A stretch of 64,000 nucleotides of DNA from Chondrus crispus (taxonomy: Eukaryota > Rhodophyta > Florideophyceae > Gigartinales > Gigartinaceae). Position numbers and translations under genes: made by a program. Positions 10,334 through 20,855 of this stretch are shown one piece after another. The notes below the pieces were generated by a model. The model was not told the origin of the DNA. It did no database searches and was given only the letters and a program-made list of their open reading frames with translations. How positions within the stretch are numbered: position 1 is the stretch's first letter; each line of letters opens with the position of its first letter. Where the stretch lies: the NCBI RefSeq assembly GCF_000350225.1, contig NW_005178504.1, positions 114,205 through 178,204 of the forward strand. Direction: 5' to 3'.

Positions 10334-13300
10334 TTCGATTCGCAGACGGCGAGCGCGCCGAGTGCTTCAACGCCGAGGTCGAACCAACCCTTCAGAGGGC
10401 CCGCCGCGAGGCCCGTGCCGTCGGATGTGAGAAGGATCCCGCAGCAGCAGGAAAACTAGAGAGGGGAATCTCGCATGAGTCGCGAGAGGCACAGGGTCGA
10501 CGTACCGTGCCCGGGGCTCAGCCCCGTTCCTCGTCTCTAAGGGAAAAATCAGGCCCCGATGAGGAGGTTGTTGGATTGGTGGATAAGCCCAAAGGGCCAG
10601 CTCAAGTCCAGAAAATTTTGAGCCGAGCCCGAGATCATCCGCTGGAAGAAGTTCGAAGACCCAGGTACAGGGTCAAGCGAAGGGAGTGTCCCGAGAAGAT
10701 TTTGGTTCTTGCGCGGAAAAACTACAAAGTTTACGCGGACATTGGACCCACAATCGGATTGATGAGCCGGGTGTTGTCTGTATTAGACACCGGCGCGGGA
10801 CCAAACCTTGTGCGAAAATCGGAACTCCCGGCTGGAATGGAATCTCTAGTGTCCTACGGACCGACCCAAGACATTGGCGACGCGAACAATAGGCCACTCC
10901 GGACTCTCGGCACGATTAGAATGCCTGTGAGGCTTGGAAAATTTTTGGCCGCAGCCGAGTTTATTGTATGCGAAAAACTAGCCGTCCCGCTAATTCTAGG
11001 CGCGGACTACTGTGACCGGTTTGTGGAAGCCATTTATCCAAGGAAGAAAACGGTTGAGTTGGCGGATTTCTCGGAGGTTCCGATAGTTAGACGGTTCTCG
11101 ACGAGAAAAGGGAAGAAGAATCTCGTCCCGGGCGAGGACGAGAATGATGGAAAAGTGGAGCGAATTTCCCCTAAGGTAAAAGTGGCAAGAGCCACGACTA
11201 TCGAGCCAGGGACGCAACGCGTCGTGGAATGCACCTCGAAGAGGGCGGGCTTGGTTGTGGTTCAGCTGTACCCGTCGTTGTACGAAAGGCACGGGCTGAT
11301 GTGTACAAATGATGTTGTTCAGGTCGAGCCTGACCAGCCATTTCGTTTACTCGTTGCAAATTTTAGGAAGTACCCTGTCAGGGTGCAAAAAGGCCAAGTG
11401 GTGGCAGAATTATTACCGTACCCGAGAGCCGCGCTCGAGAGCAAAACCACCATTGGTGAAGTTCTCGGAAGTCAAGAAAGGAAGAAGGAAATTTTTCCTA
11501 ATTCCACCAAGACGCCTACGGGCGAGACAAGATGCGAACAGCCGGATCAAGACCGTGAGGAACAGCAAGGAGAACGGGAGGAAAGGCTCTCCGCGACGGC
11601 AACTATGAAGCCGGAGCGGCGGATTGAGCCTCCCCCGCCGGACGTGGAGGAACTCGACCTGAGCCACGTGCCGGACCGGCTGCGCGAAAGATTCCGTCGA
11701 ATGTTGAAAAACTATTCCCGCATGTGGGATAGGACCCTCGGTGAGATCAACACCACGGTCCACCGGATTGAACTGGCCCCGGATACAAGGCCAATTGCAC
11801 AAGCTCCCTACCGAGCCGGTCCAAAGGCTCGGGAGGTCGAGGACGCAGAAGTACAGAAGATGTTAGAAGCAGGAGTCATCGAACCGGCGCAGTCAGAATG
11901 GGCGTCGCCCGTTTTATTAGTGCCGAAGCCGGTCGGATCGATGCGCTTTTGCGTAGACTGTCGTCGGTTAAACGCGGTGACGGTAAAGGACACGTACCCT
12001 TTACCGCGCATGGATGAGTGCCTGGACTCGCTTGGTGACACCAAGGTTTTCTCCGCGTTGGACGCGATCTCGGGATATTGGCAGATGCCTATCCCTGAGC
12101 GCGACCGCGACAAGACCGCATTTTCGTGTCACTCAGGACTGTATCTCTTCTCAAGAATGCCCTTCGGGCTAACTAACGCGCCAGCGACGTTTCAGAGAGC
12201 AATGGATATCCTGCTCTCTCCGTTCCGTTGGAAGTGCTGTTTGGTGTATCTGGACGACATAATAATTTTTAGCAAGTTGTGGGAGGAGCACATCGTGCAC
12301 GTGGATGAAATACTTTCTGTATTGGAGAAGGCAGGTGTGAAGCTCAAGCTTCGCAAGTGTGAATTTTTCGTCGAAAAGATCAAGTACCTGGGCCATGTCG
12401 TTCGGCCAGGTACATTGGAAGTGGACGCTGCGCGAACCGTCGCATTGGAACAAGTGAGGTACCCTCAAACGCAGACCCAGCTCAGGAGCTTCTTGGGACT
12501 TTGTAATGTCTACCGCAGATTCGTTCCGCATTATGCGAAAATCGCGCATCCGCTCGATCAACTGTTGAAGAAGGGACAACCAGTCCAGTTGGAAGGATTC
12601 GACGAACCGTGCGAAAAAGCTTTTCATAAGCTCAAGGACGCTATCTTGGCGCCACCGTTGTTGGCGCTGCCGAAGAAGAACCTACCATACTCGGTAGACA
12701 CCGATGCAAGCGACTATCAAATCGGCGCTGCATTATTTCAAACACACCCGGGTGCACAACGTAAACCCATTGGGTTCTTTTCAAGACCGTTAGCCGCAGC
12801 CGAGAGAAACTATTCTGTATCAGAAAAAGAATGTCTAGCTGTAATTTGGGCCGTACAGACTCTAAGACCATATCTATATGGCGAGCACTTCATCGTGCAT
12901 ACCGACCATGCCTCATTGAGGTGGTTGATGAACGTAACCGACCCCAGCGGGAGATTAATCCGATGGAGGCTCCGCCTCTCGGAATTTGATTTCGAAATCA
13001 AGTACAAGAAGGGCAAGGCGAACAGCCAAGCCGATGCCCTGTCAAGATTACGGACCGCAGGAGAAACCGTCGACGAAATCGACGACGAAATTCCATGCTT
13101 TATGGCCGAACCGGCCGAGGGAACGGTGGAGGACGAGGAAAGCTTTGACGCGTTAGACGACATCCTCGCTCTTGAGAGGGGGACCGCCCTTGAGCGCCTC
13201 GATCAATTCCAAGCTGTCACTCCGGAGAAGCTCATTCGCGAGCAACCCGTCGACCCCTTCTGCAACCGCATCAAGGAAGAAATGGAAGCCGGAAAGGTGA

Positions 13301-14913
13301 GAACGTTCAGCACGGAGACCGAGGAACTCGAAGGAACTCTATGCCGTACTGCGGCGGAGTTTGTACAAGTGGTGATACCACAATCGTTAAGGGACCGCGT
13401 GCTAGGGTTAAGCCATTACGCAAAATTGGCAGGCCACCCGGGAGGCAGGAAACTTTACAAGACATTGAGAAGATATTTTTATTGGCCTACGATGGCCGTA
13501 GACTGCTACGCAGTCGCGAAGAATTGCGCGGCATGTGCGCGGGAAAGGGTGAAGTTAAGAAGAAACACGAAGAAAATGAAGCTGCTCACGCCCAAAGCTC
13601 CGCTGGAGTTTGTCGCAATCGACATCCTCGGCGAGCTAATTACAACTAAACGAGGAAATCGGTATATTCTCATGATCAGCGATCGATACTCGAAACTGGT
13701 ACGAACCGTACCGTTGAAGAAGATATCAGCTGCGCACATCGCACAAGCCTTCGTTCACCATTGGGTATTCGTGTACGGACCGCCGGTCAAGCTGCTGTCC
13801 GACAATGGAACACAGTTCACGGCCCGGTTCTTTCAGAATGTATGCCGAATTCTTGGCATACGCAATGTGTTCACGACTACGTACCACCCGCAAGCCAACG
13901 GTCAAGTTGAGAGGTTTAACCGCACGCTGACTTCCGCGTTGCGAAAATATGTTGGAGAGCATCCCAAGGACTGGGACTTATTAAGCGACGCTGTGACGTT
14001 CGCATACAACACACAAGTTCATCGAACTACGAAGATTGCGCCCCTCGAGCTGGTGTTGGCTCGGGCGCCGAGAAGCATTGCGTTACAAGCGCAACCAACT
14101 TTGGAGAACTTTAGCTCGTCACGAGCATACTACCTGAAATGGCAGTCGTGGTTGGAGAGCCTAATGCGAGGCGCCGATAGGAGTTTGCGGAAGGAACAAG
14201 CCCGGTACAAACGAAATTTCGACGCACGCCTTCGCAAGCCGCAATATGAGATCCCACCGGGGTCCTACGTGTTCCTTCGGAAGGAGCAGGGCACGGCTAG
14301 CGAACCGAAACACAAGCTGGTACAAGCCGCTACAGGACCTTATCACGTCAGAAGATCGGATCAACATACGGTAGTCATTGCCATTGGCGATCAGGAGGAA
14401 CGCGTATCGCGAGACAGGGTGGAGTTAGCCCCAAGCCCGATGGACTATGCGCCGATAACTGGCCTACGTCAAGCGCTACAGTTCCTGGGAGCGCCGGAGC
14501 TAAGCGAAGAAGGAGAGGTAATGGAGGACGAGGAATGTCCTCACACCCGTGCGCCTACGTCAGGGGACCAGGACAATCTAATTAGTCAAGCGCCGACAGC
14601 GGAGACATGTCCGGACCTACGCGATTTCAGAAAGTCCAGAGAAAAGGACGAGTTGGAAGATCTTCAGGAGGGGGAAGGGAACAGTTCAGAGAAAGGAGAG
14701 GAAACAGAGAATACGGAATACGTAATCGATCGGGTCGCCGACCACGATTATCAAAATGGTAGTTTGATTCTCAAGGTGGAATGGTACGGCTATACGCCCG
14801 AGGACGCGACGTGGGAGCCCATTGAGCAATTACCCCGCAGTGCGGCCGTCACGTATTTCCGAAGGAAGAAGCTACCCTTGCCGCCGCAAGTCGCGCACGC
14901 GCGAGTGAGATAG
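10330..14913 (+). CDS. pol: pol polyprotein of E1 (PR-RT-RH-IN-chromodomain)
   Basis: One uninterrupted frame of about 1520 codons. In order: retropepsin with VLDTGAGPNLV (about 10782); reverse transcriptase with RFCVDCRRLN (about 11944) and VYLDDIIIFS (about 12244); RNase H with DTDAS (about 12700); integrase with an HHCC zinc domain (about 13410-13540) and a D-D-E core (AIDILGEL, LSDNGTQF, NGQVERFNRTL); a GPY-type module; and a C-terminal chromodomain (about 14715-14880, KVEWYGYTPEDATWEP). The chromodomain places it in the chromovirus branch of Ty3/gypsy, where it guides integration to marked chromatin. This part looks whole. Confidence 0.95.
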   Translation: MIRFADGERAECFNAEVEPTLQRARREARAVGCEKDPAAAGKLERGISHESREAQGRRTVPGAQPRSSSLREKSGPDEEVVGLVDKPKGPAQVQKILSRARDHPLEEVRRPRYRVKRRECPEKILVLARKNYKVYADIGPTIGLMSRVLSVLDTGAGPNLVRKSELPAGMESLVSYGPTQDIGDANNRPLRTLGTIRMPVRLGKFLAAAEFIVCEKLAVPLILGADYCDRFVEAIYPRKKTVELADFSEVPIVRRFSTRKGKKNLVPGEDENDGKVERISPKVKVARATTIEPGTQRVVECTSKRAGLVVVQLYPSLYERHGLMCTNDVVQVEPDQPFRLLVANFRKYPVRVQKGQVVAELLPYPRAALESKTTIGEVLGSQERKKEIFPNSTKTPTGETRCEQPDQDREEQQGEREERLSATATMKPERRIEPPPPDVEELDLSHVPDRLRERFRRMLKNYSRMWDRTLGEINTTVHRIELAPDTRPIAQAPYRAGPKAREVEDAEVQKMLEAGVIEPAQSEWASPVLLVPKPVGSMRFCVDCRRLNAVTVKDTYPLPRMDECLDSLGDTKVFSALDAISGYWQMPIPERDRDKTAFSCHSGLYLFSRMPFGLTNAPATFQRAMDILLSPFRWKCCLVYLDDIIIFSKLWEEHIVHVDEILSVLEKAGVKLKLRKCEFFVEKIKYLGHVVRPGTLEVDAARTVALEQVRYPQTQTQLRSFLGLCNVYRRFVPHYAKIAHPLDQLLKKGQPVQLEGFDEPCEKAFHKLKDAILAPPLLALPKKNLPYSVDTDASDYQIGAALFQTHPGAQRKPIGFFSRPLAAAERNYSVSEKECLAVIWAVQTLRPYLYGEHFIVHTDHASLRWLMNVTDPSGRLIRWRLRLSEFDFEIKYKKGKANSQADALSRLRTAGETVDEIDDEIPCFMAEPAEGTVEDEESFDALDDILALERGTALERLDQFQAVTPEKLIREQPVDPFCNRIKEEMEAGKVRTFSTETEELEGTLCRTAAEFVQVVIPQSLRDRVLGLSHYAKLAGHPGGRKLYKTLRRYFYWPTMAVDCYAVAKNCAACARERVKLRRNTKKMKLLTPKAPLEFVAIDILGELITTKRGNRYILMISDRYSKLVRTVPLKKISAAHIAQAFVHHWVFVYGPPVKLLSDNGTQFTARFFQNVCRILGIRNVFTTTYHPQANGQVERFNRTLTSALRKYVGEHPKDWDLLSDAVTFAYNTQVHRTTKIAPLELVLARAPRSIALQAQPTLENFSSSRAYYLKWQSWLESLMRGADRSLRKEQARYKRNFDARLRKPQYEIPPGSYVFLRKEQGTASEPKHKLVQAATGPYHVRRSDQHTVVIAIGDQEERVSRDRVELAPSPMDYAPITGLRQALQFLGAPELSEEGEVMEDEECPHTRAPTSGDQDNLISQAPTAETCPDLRDFRKSREKDELEDLQEGEGNSSEKGEETENTEYVIDRVADHDYQNGSLILKVEWYGYTPEDATWEPIEQLPRSAAVTYFRRKKLPLPPQVAHARVR

Positions 14914-16270
14914 TCATCGACAATAGAATCAGCAGGTTATGGAACACGAAGGAGTCAGAAATTTGGAGCAGCAGGGGGTCCGCAAGCAAGGAAAGTCGGA
15001 GCGAGAGGAGCAAGGCAAGAAAACGCGGAACGCCTTAACGAGATGGGAACGACGGGCGACGCGTTTTAGGGACTTGAAGTGATGCGGTGCCCACGGACGA
15101 GGCATTGAGCCTACCGGAAGACGCACCCCCGTCATCAACGGATGCACGCGAAACGACAATCGAGATCAGTGTCCCGTCCTCGGAGAGCAAGTTAATCCAA
15201 AATAATTACTTTTTTTGTTGTTGTCGCCCGCCGCCGACGGCACACACAGGGGACGTTCGCCGTCGATCTGCTAAGATTGAAGACCAAGCAAGACGCGCGC
15301 TTGTTTTGTACCATGTACTTTTACATGACCATCGTCCTCATCGAGGACTTACTTACCCCCTGACCACAGCAACCCACTACTTTTGTTTTTGTTTTTGTTC
15401 TACTCTGTTTTGTTTTTTTCTTCTTTTTGTGTGCTTTCGGTTGTCTCTTGACAGGACGCAGGGAGAAAGAACCCGCACCGCGGACCAAGGTGGACGAGCC
15501 CTACGACACCTATCGTTCGGCGACCCTCGGACGAGCGTACCTAGTCCCGTGCGAGCCGTCGATCGTAAGCAAGTTAATACGCTGTGTGTCGGGCCGAGGA
15601 AGAAGTGTATTCTACGAATAACTGAGCACGACGGACTGTGCCTAATTGAGTAAGTGTCTGCAAGAAACCAGACGGCGGAAGGCAAGGGAACGCGGAACGC
15701 AGTTGGAAAGGTGTAAGTGAAGGAAAAGCGTGGTGCTGTAGTCGTGTGTGTGTCGTGTTACCGTTCAGGGAAAGGTGGAACAGACTACAGTATTCTCTAA
15801 GGGATAGCGGGCTGTGTCAGGCAGACGAGCGGGTCACCCTCGAGTCGAGGGAGAAGAAGGGGAAAAGAGGCAGTTGATGTAGAGGCGCATGCGAGGGAGG
15901 CTGATCAAAAGGAAGTCAATGATGCGGGACGCGATAAGACCGCGAGTGAAATGTTGAAATTGTATTGGGGATGATCCCCACCCGGAGGCTCTCAAGTTGG
16001 AAGTGATGCGGTGAACCGCGTCGCGGAGGGAGAGAGTAAGGACAGTCGCCCGAAACGAGATCCCTCAGAGTGAGGAGAAGGGAAATGAAAGCGATTTTGC
16101 CCGGGACCCCCGCCCATGAATGAAATGGCCTGCCCGGCCATGCCGTGGAATGAAAAATTTACTGTAGTCTCAGGCTGAGGTAATACACCTCCTTGGATGC
16201 CATCACGCGCTGCCGCCGCGCGCACGTGAAGGGACGCTTGGATCAGTGACACGCCCTCGTGGGGCATGAT
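14914..16270 (+). other. non-coding stretch after pol in E1
   Basis: No convincing protein is visible. Notable is a long T-rich run (about 15390-15450) ending CTCTTGACAG|G at 15454, which looks like a 3' splice site, and a second T-rich run near 15205. They could serve a spliced RNA covering the downstream part. The short phrase gaagtgatg recurs at about 15077, 15999 and 19059. Confidence 0.4.
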
Positions 16271-16839
16271 TTAATCAAAAAAATGGGGATGCCGGCAGGG
16301 AGCTGCTGGACGGGCGGAGAAAATCGAAAATTGAACACTGGTCAGTCTTCGAAATTTTAATCAAAATTAAGGGAAGGTACGGAACTTGTCGGTCATACGA
16401 GACCAGGGTGTCGCTTGCTATAGCCAAAGGCACGAGTATCCAAGGCCGTCCGGCAGCACCGTCACAAACCCCCGCGCGCGACGCCGACCACAACAACGAA
16501 CGACGACGTCGTCAAATCCGCTTCAAAGGCGCTGACTACGATCGAGAGACTAAGGAATCGACGCCCCGCGAGCGGGAAGGTTCCCGCACGTGTGAATCGC
16601 GGAACGATAATTATTTTTTCACGAGAGGATCGAGAGCCTCGCGCCTTCTTCCTCCGAGGACGTCCAGGAGGAACATTGTGGAAAGGGCAAACCCGTGGAA
16701 GCCGTGTCCTTCGCATCGTTCCTTCACTGCACTAACTGGCAAGGAACGCCTTCACAGAAGTCTTGCGCCGCAATGTGCGACTGTTCAAAGACGAGATTTC
16801 TTCGCTGATTGTACAGAGAGCTGTACGTAATCCTTCGCA

Positions 16840-17624
16840 ATGGCGATGAGGGATCGCACCGGTTTATTCTTACGATATCGCGAACAAGCGAGATCACTGC
16901 AACATCGACCGGCAAGGGCATCCGAGGGCAGCAGGTTTATCGGCGCTGAAAATGCAGCAGGAGATTTCGACTCAAATCATGAGGACAGTGCAGATGAGGA
17001 CGGTGCTCAGGCTCGGAGGGAGGTATGGAACCGGACTGGGTCTTCACGTACAACGAACTCACGGGTGATTTATCAGAACTAGAAAAGCTTCTGGAGCAAC
17101 TCATCTCACTGTATAACAAGCATTTGCTACCTTCATTTGGAGAAACAGATACTTCTCAACTTGAGCACGACATCCGAACGCGGTCTCATCAATTGACCAA
17201 GCTGTTACATGACGTCGAACGGAAAGTTCGAAATGTCACCAAACACACTACAGAGCTTGATTCAGATGATAGGGAAGTTGAAACAAAGATCCGGCAGAAC
17301 CTGCAGAAGCGATTAGCAACAACTCTGCAACACCTCTCAACGTCATTCCGAAAGCGTCAGAAAGCGTACCTAGACAAACTCAAAGAACATCGTGAATCTT
17401 TTGCCGCGAAAACAGATTCAAAGATGGGAACCCTGATAGATATTGGTGACCCATCCGCAGCAGACCAGTACGACTCAGGCTTTTCAGAATCGCAACTGCT
17501 CACCGTGGAAAACGCTTCTGCCTTGGCTGAGGATCGAACCCAGGAGCTCACTTGTGTCGCAGAAAATGTCAATGACTTGGCCACGCTTGTCAAGGATATT
17601 GCGTCGCTAGCCGTCGATCAGGGA
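16840..17624 (+). pseudogene. captured host Qa-SNARE fragment, syntaxin-16/SYP4 type
   Basis: The start MAMRDRTGLFLRYREQARS matches the N-terminus typical of SYP41/syntaxin-16 (MATRxRTxLFxKYR). From 17025 a further frame continues with the region equivalent to PPxWVDxxEE (EPDWVFTYNEL), the Habc helices (LSTSFRKRQKAYLDKLK) and the linker into the SNARE motif (GFSESQLLTVEN). Similarity runs to DQG, the central-layer glutamine, then stops: the second half of the SNARE helix and the membrane anchor are missing. In host cells this protein mediates fusion at the trans-Golgi. Here it lies inside E1 and is truncated with its halves in two frames, so a dead or chimeric copy. Base composition is AT-richer than the flanking element. 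Confidence 0.82.
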
Positions 17625-17789
17625 AGCGACACGTTCTTTGTTGCATCATCCTTCTATCTATCGCATGTGAAGTTATGTTCAAAATTCTTGTTTTTAAATG
17701 GACGAGCTAAAAGACCAAAGTCTTTTTAGCCTCGGACTCTCACAAGATATAGGTTTAACGTTCCTCGTCGTCCCGGAACTGGATAGCCC

Positions 17790-18230
17790 GCCTGGAGAAA
17801 TGTACATTTATTAACTTCGATACGGCAGCGCGGAGTCAATGGAATCTAGGAGCACTCCACTCTGGTCCATCTTCCTGCTAACAATATTTATTCCGCCGTG
17901 AGCTAAACCAGCAAATTTCTGGTGCTTCGTCTTGGGCAACGACCAAAACTGTATTTCGTGGGCTGTGTTTTTCATCAAGAAGGGCTAGGGGAATTTTTGG
18001 ATATTCTCCGACGACCATCCTCGTCCAAAGATTGCAAAATTTCATCCATTACAATAAGCGAAGAACGAAAGCCAACTGGCTCATGAGCTAGATCTGCAAA
18101 TGCTAGCGCGAACGCCTCAAAGACACCTTCGCCCGCGACCCCACCGAGAAGTCTCGAAAACGAAATCACCGGCAAAATGACGAACGCGATTTCGTATTAA
18201 CTCGACACGAATGGCAACCTCGACGATGGC
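17790..18230 (-). pseudogene. captured fragment of an SMC/Rad50-like ATPase C-terminus
   Basis: On the minus strand a frame from about 18205 reads SRLLGG, then EAFALAFADLA, then LIVMDEILQSLDEDGRR. This order matches the signature (LSGG-like) helix and the Walker B/D-loop (hhhhDE...LD) of ABC-type ATPase heads such as SMC, Rad50 or RecN. About 30 residues further on, in a neighbouring frame, NTVLVVAQDE would suit the strand and switch loop that normally follow. It is convergent with the syntaxin fragment. The family is inferred from motif order only; the second glycine-rich residue pattern is degenerate. Confidence 0.4.
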
Positions 18231-18539
18231 GACAGTCACCCCGCTGCAATCGCGAGAATCGCCTCGAGGAGCCTGAAGAATTGAAAGAAAAGAGAATTAC
18301 AGTCGATCGCGCAGCTGTCGGCGACAGAGCTAAATGGAGACGCACAATGGGAGCAAAATGAGGACCTCTGCTCACATTCTCGAGTGTCACAGTCTGACCG
18401 ATCATTCACGCCGCTGCGACAATTTAATTTTTTTAGTCTGAAAGGTACAACGTGTATCCCAGCCGGTCGATGAGGTGATCCGGAGAGATAAATTAGTCCC
18501 CAAGGGAGGAACACAGTACGAGACGAGGACAGACTCGGG

Positions 18540-18840
18540 GAGGTGGGAAAGTGAAAGCAATGAGGTGGAAAAAGGAGATGTGCAACACGATGGCAGAAGG
18601 AGGGTTGTGCAAGGAAAAGAGAAGGTAATAGGGGATGTGCAACTGCAGTAGCAGAGGTGCACGGAAAAAGGATAAGAGAAGGGAGACGGTAATGAGGAAA
18701 AGAGAAGGACAGTGGAAAGAGGAAGATACGACCGCGGCGACGGGGCGTATACAAAAAGAAAAAAAGAAAAAAAAGAAGACAGAGAAAAAGAGGAGGAAGT
18801 GGCGAGGTGAAGAGAAGGAGGAAGGAGGTATATGGGTGCC
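18540..18840 (+). repeat. purine-rich low-complexity tract
   Basis: About 300 bases of mostly A and G (agaaaaagaggaggaag and similar) with hardly any pyrimidine runs. It lies between the captured host segment and the antisense ORF of E1. Apparent ORFs across it on either strand are compositional artefacts. Confidence 0.6.
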
Positions 18841-19571
18841 ACCGTGATTATGACCGGGTGGGCATCAATGAGAAAAAGAGGAGGAAACGAAGGGACGAAG
18901 GAGCACGCAGGAAAAGTCAATTTACGGATCAAAGGCGACATGACGAGGTCGCAAATTCAGCGTCACGCAGGCAGGATAGAGATGCGACAAGCTATCACGA
19001 GGGAAGTGTCGCGCCCGTCAGCTCAAACGGGAGGGTTGCCAAAGGATTTGCCCTTTGGAAGTGATGACACGAGGCGAGCCAAAACTCGCAGGTCGTCAAT
19101 CGAGGCTCCTTGCAGAGCCTCTCCCTCAATACCGTGAGCACGGAGCAAGGCACAGTATAAGCCCGTGACGTCGTGGGTATTTTTGGAAATTGTTGGAGAT
19201 GGGGGGGGGATATATCACTTCCTCACCGACAATGTTTCGGTGTGGCCTGCCGAGGGAATTTCGACAGCTGGGGGCGCCTTTGACGAGGATGGAGAGACCA
19301 GGGCTGTGCGCGGGGAAGCAGGGACAGCCCATCGAGGAGGAATTGGAGAGGAAGGACGGGAGCATACTTGAAGCTCCCGGGGGTCAGATGTGACGATGGG
19401 GGTGACGTCGGGAACCGGTGTTTGGTTCCCGAATCGACGGCTCGTTTGAGCTTCCCACGCTGAGCAGAGGGTCGATGACCAGGGGTTGAACCACACGAAG
19501 TCGCCCGCGGCTGGGTGGTTTCGACCAGGGGAGAAAGAGGGACGTGGGCGAGTGAAGGATGGAGAGGAGTT

Positions 19572-20558
19572 TTACGGAGGGACACAGTCCCAATCCACGC
19601 CCTCGATCGTGTCAAGGAGGGAGCGTATTTCGCCATTGAAATCAGAGCCACCCAGAGGGACAGAGAAGTCCAATAGACGCATTTGTGCTATCAGCTTCGC
19701 GGGGAGGTGCCACAGGCGCCAGCAATCATAGGCCTCCCACAAGAGGATCGCGGCTACTTTGACGCACCACTCTGTGAGGAAGACCACCCATAACCCGTGT
19801 TGCGGATCCCGCAGGTAGCTGCCATAGTACGTGAGTATGGGTCCCATTTCAGCCCAAAAGCTTTGACTCACCTCGTACTGGCTCCACCATGAGGGGGTGC
19901 GCTGGTAACGACTTGCGTAATGCTGACGGGAAATCTCGCGTGCCTCTACCATTTGGTAGCCGATGAAGTACCCCGTATCAGACCGAATACGCCGTTCAAA
20001 GCGCACTGTGTTCTGAAAGAAGAAAATACCCCCGCGTTTTAAATGACGGAAATTCGAAGGGATAATGGGTTCGGTCCAGAAGATGGCATCGGATGTGACA
20101 GTATGTCGGTTTCGCCACAGGCGATCCGCCTCGGCGGCAGGGTCACCAAAGGTGATATCAATGAGATTGTCCAAATAGAGGCGTTCGCCCTCTGTACGAC
20201 AACGCCAAGTGTCGCAACCGTATGACGAGGGTATGAGGGTGTCGGAAATGGGGATGGCAAGCCGAGCGAATACGGCCTCCATAATTCGCAGGGAGAGAGT
20301 GGAACGGCCCCGTGGGGGAGGATGACGTAGCATAGAAGTCAGAACTGCTATACGGGTTCGCCAGTTAAAGGAGCGAATGGCAAGCACCGGGAGATTACCG
20401 GGAAGCATGCCCGCGTCGTCGGCGAATTGGTGTTCGATTTTGGAAACGTCGCGAATACCCACGGAGGAGAACCACTGGGCCGAGGCAAATAAAGAAGGAT
20501 GTTCGTGCATGATTTTGTCCTGTAGCTCTTCGAGCGAGGGGTAGTGACGGCTACCCAA
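19572..20558 (-). CDS. antisense ORF of E1
   Basis: An open frame of about 328 codons runs against gag-pol, beside the 3' LTR. It starts at an ATG at 20558 (MGSRHYPSLEEL); related sequence upstream in another frame (towards 20750) suggests the original protein began earlier, and related sequence (FVWFNPW) also follows its end. It is close to the E4 protein at 62959 over its whole length. It shares with the E3 protein the FERRxR-TGxFIxY block and the core PSWWSQYEVSQSFWAEMG followed by YYG, a DP pair and a Trp-rich helix. It is rich in Trp, Tyr and Phe, without transmembrane segments or known catalytic motifs. Function unknown. It carries one or two breaks. Confidence 0.7.
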   Translation of the reverse strand: MGSRHYPSLEELQDKIMHEHPSLFASAQWFSSVGIRDVSKIEHQFADDAGMLPGNLPVLAIRSFNWRTRIAVLTSMLRHPPPRGRSTLSLRIMEAVFARLAIPISDTLIPSSYGCDTWRCRTEGERLYLDNLIDITFGDPAAEADRLWRNRHTVTSDAIFWTEPIIPSNFRHLKRGGIFFFQNTVRFERRIRSDTGYFIGYQMVEAREISRQHYASRYQRTPSWWSQYEVSQSFWAEMGPILTYYGSYLRDPQHGLWVVFLTEWCVKVAAILLWEAYDCWRLWHLPAKLIAQMRLLDFSVPLGGSDFNGEIRSLLDTIEGVDWDCVPP

Positions 20559-20855
20559 GAGGGATGATAACCTGGATGAAAGGCCGGGCCGGAGACGTCC
20601 GAATCAGGGGGACGTCGGGGTATAGGAGGGAGGTCGAGGGAAGTGCGAGACGTGTTCGCAAAGCCGACACCGGTGCGTCGACGGGCAGTTTTTTCGCCCG
20701 CGAGCTCAGGAGGTGGAGGACACGTGGGATTCGTCTTGTCCTTGCTCATGCGGAGACCGTCGGCCAGGAAGGAGAAGGTAGGGGGTCGAGAAGAGAAGAA
20801 GGAGTTGGAGATCAAAGAGTGTAGCCGATGTGCAAGGACGCTCAGAAGGGGGATA

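Noticed and set aside
16840-17624. Syntaxin segment as a normal, resident host gene
   Set aside because: It lies between pol and the antisense ORF of E1, which is bounded by sister LTRs with a matching TSD, and it lacks half the SNARE motif and the membrane anchor.
18402-18941. Ser/Phe/Leu-rich ORF on the minus strand
   Set aside because: Produced by the purine-rich tract read in reverse; low complexity, no start context.
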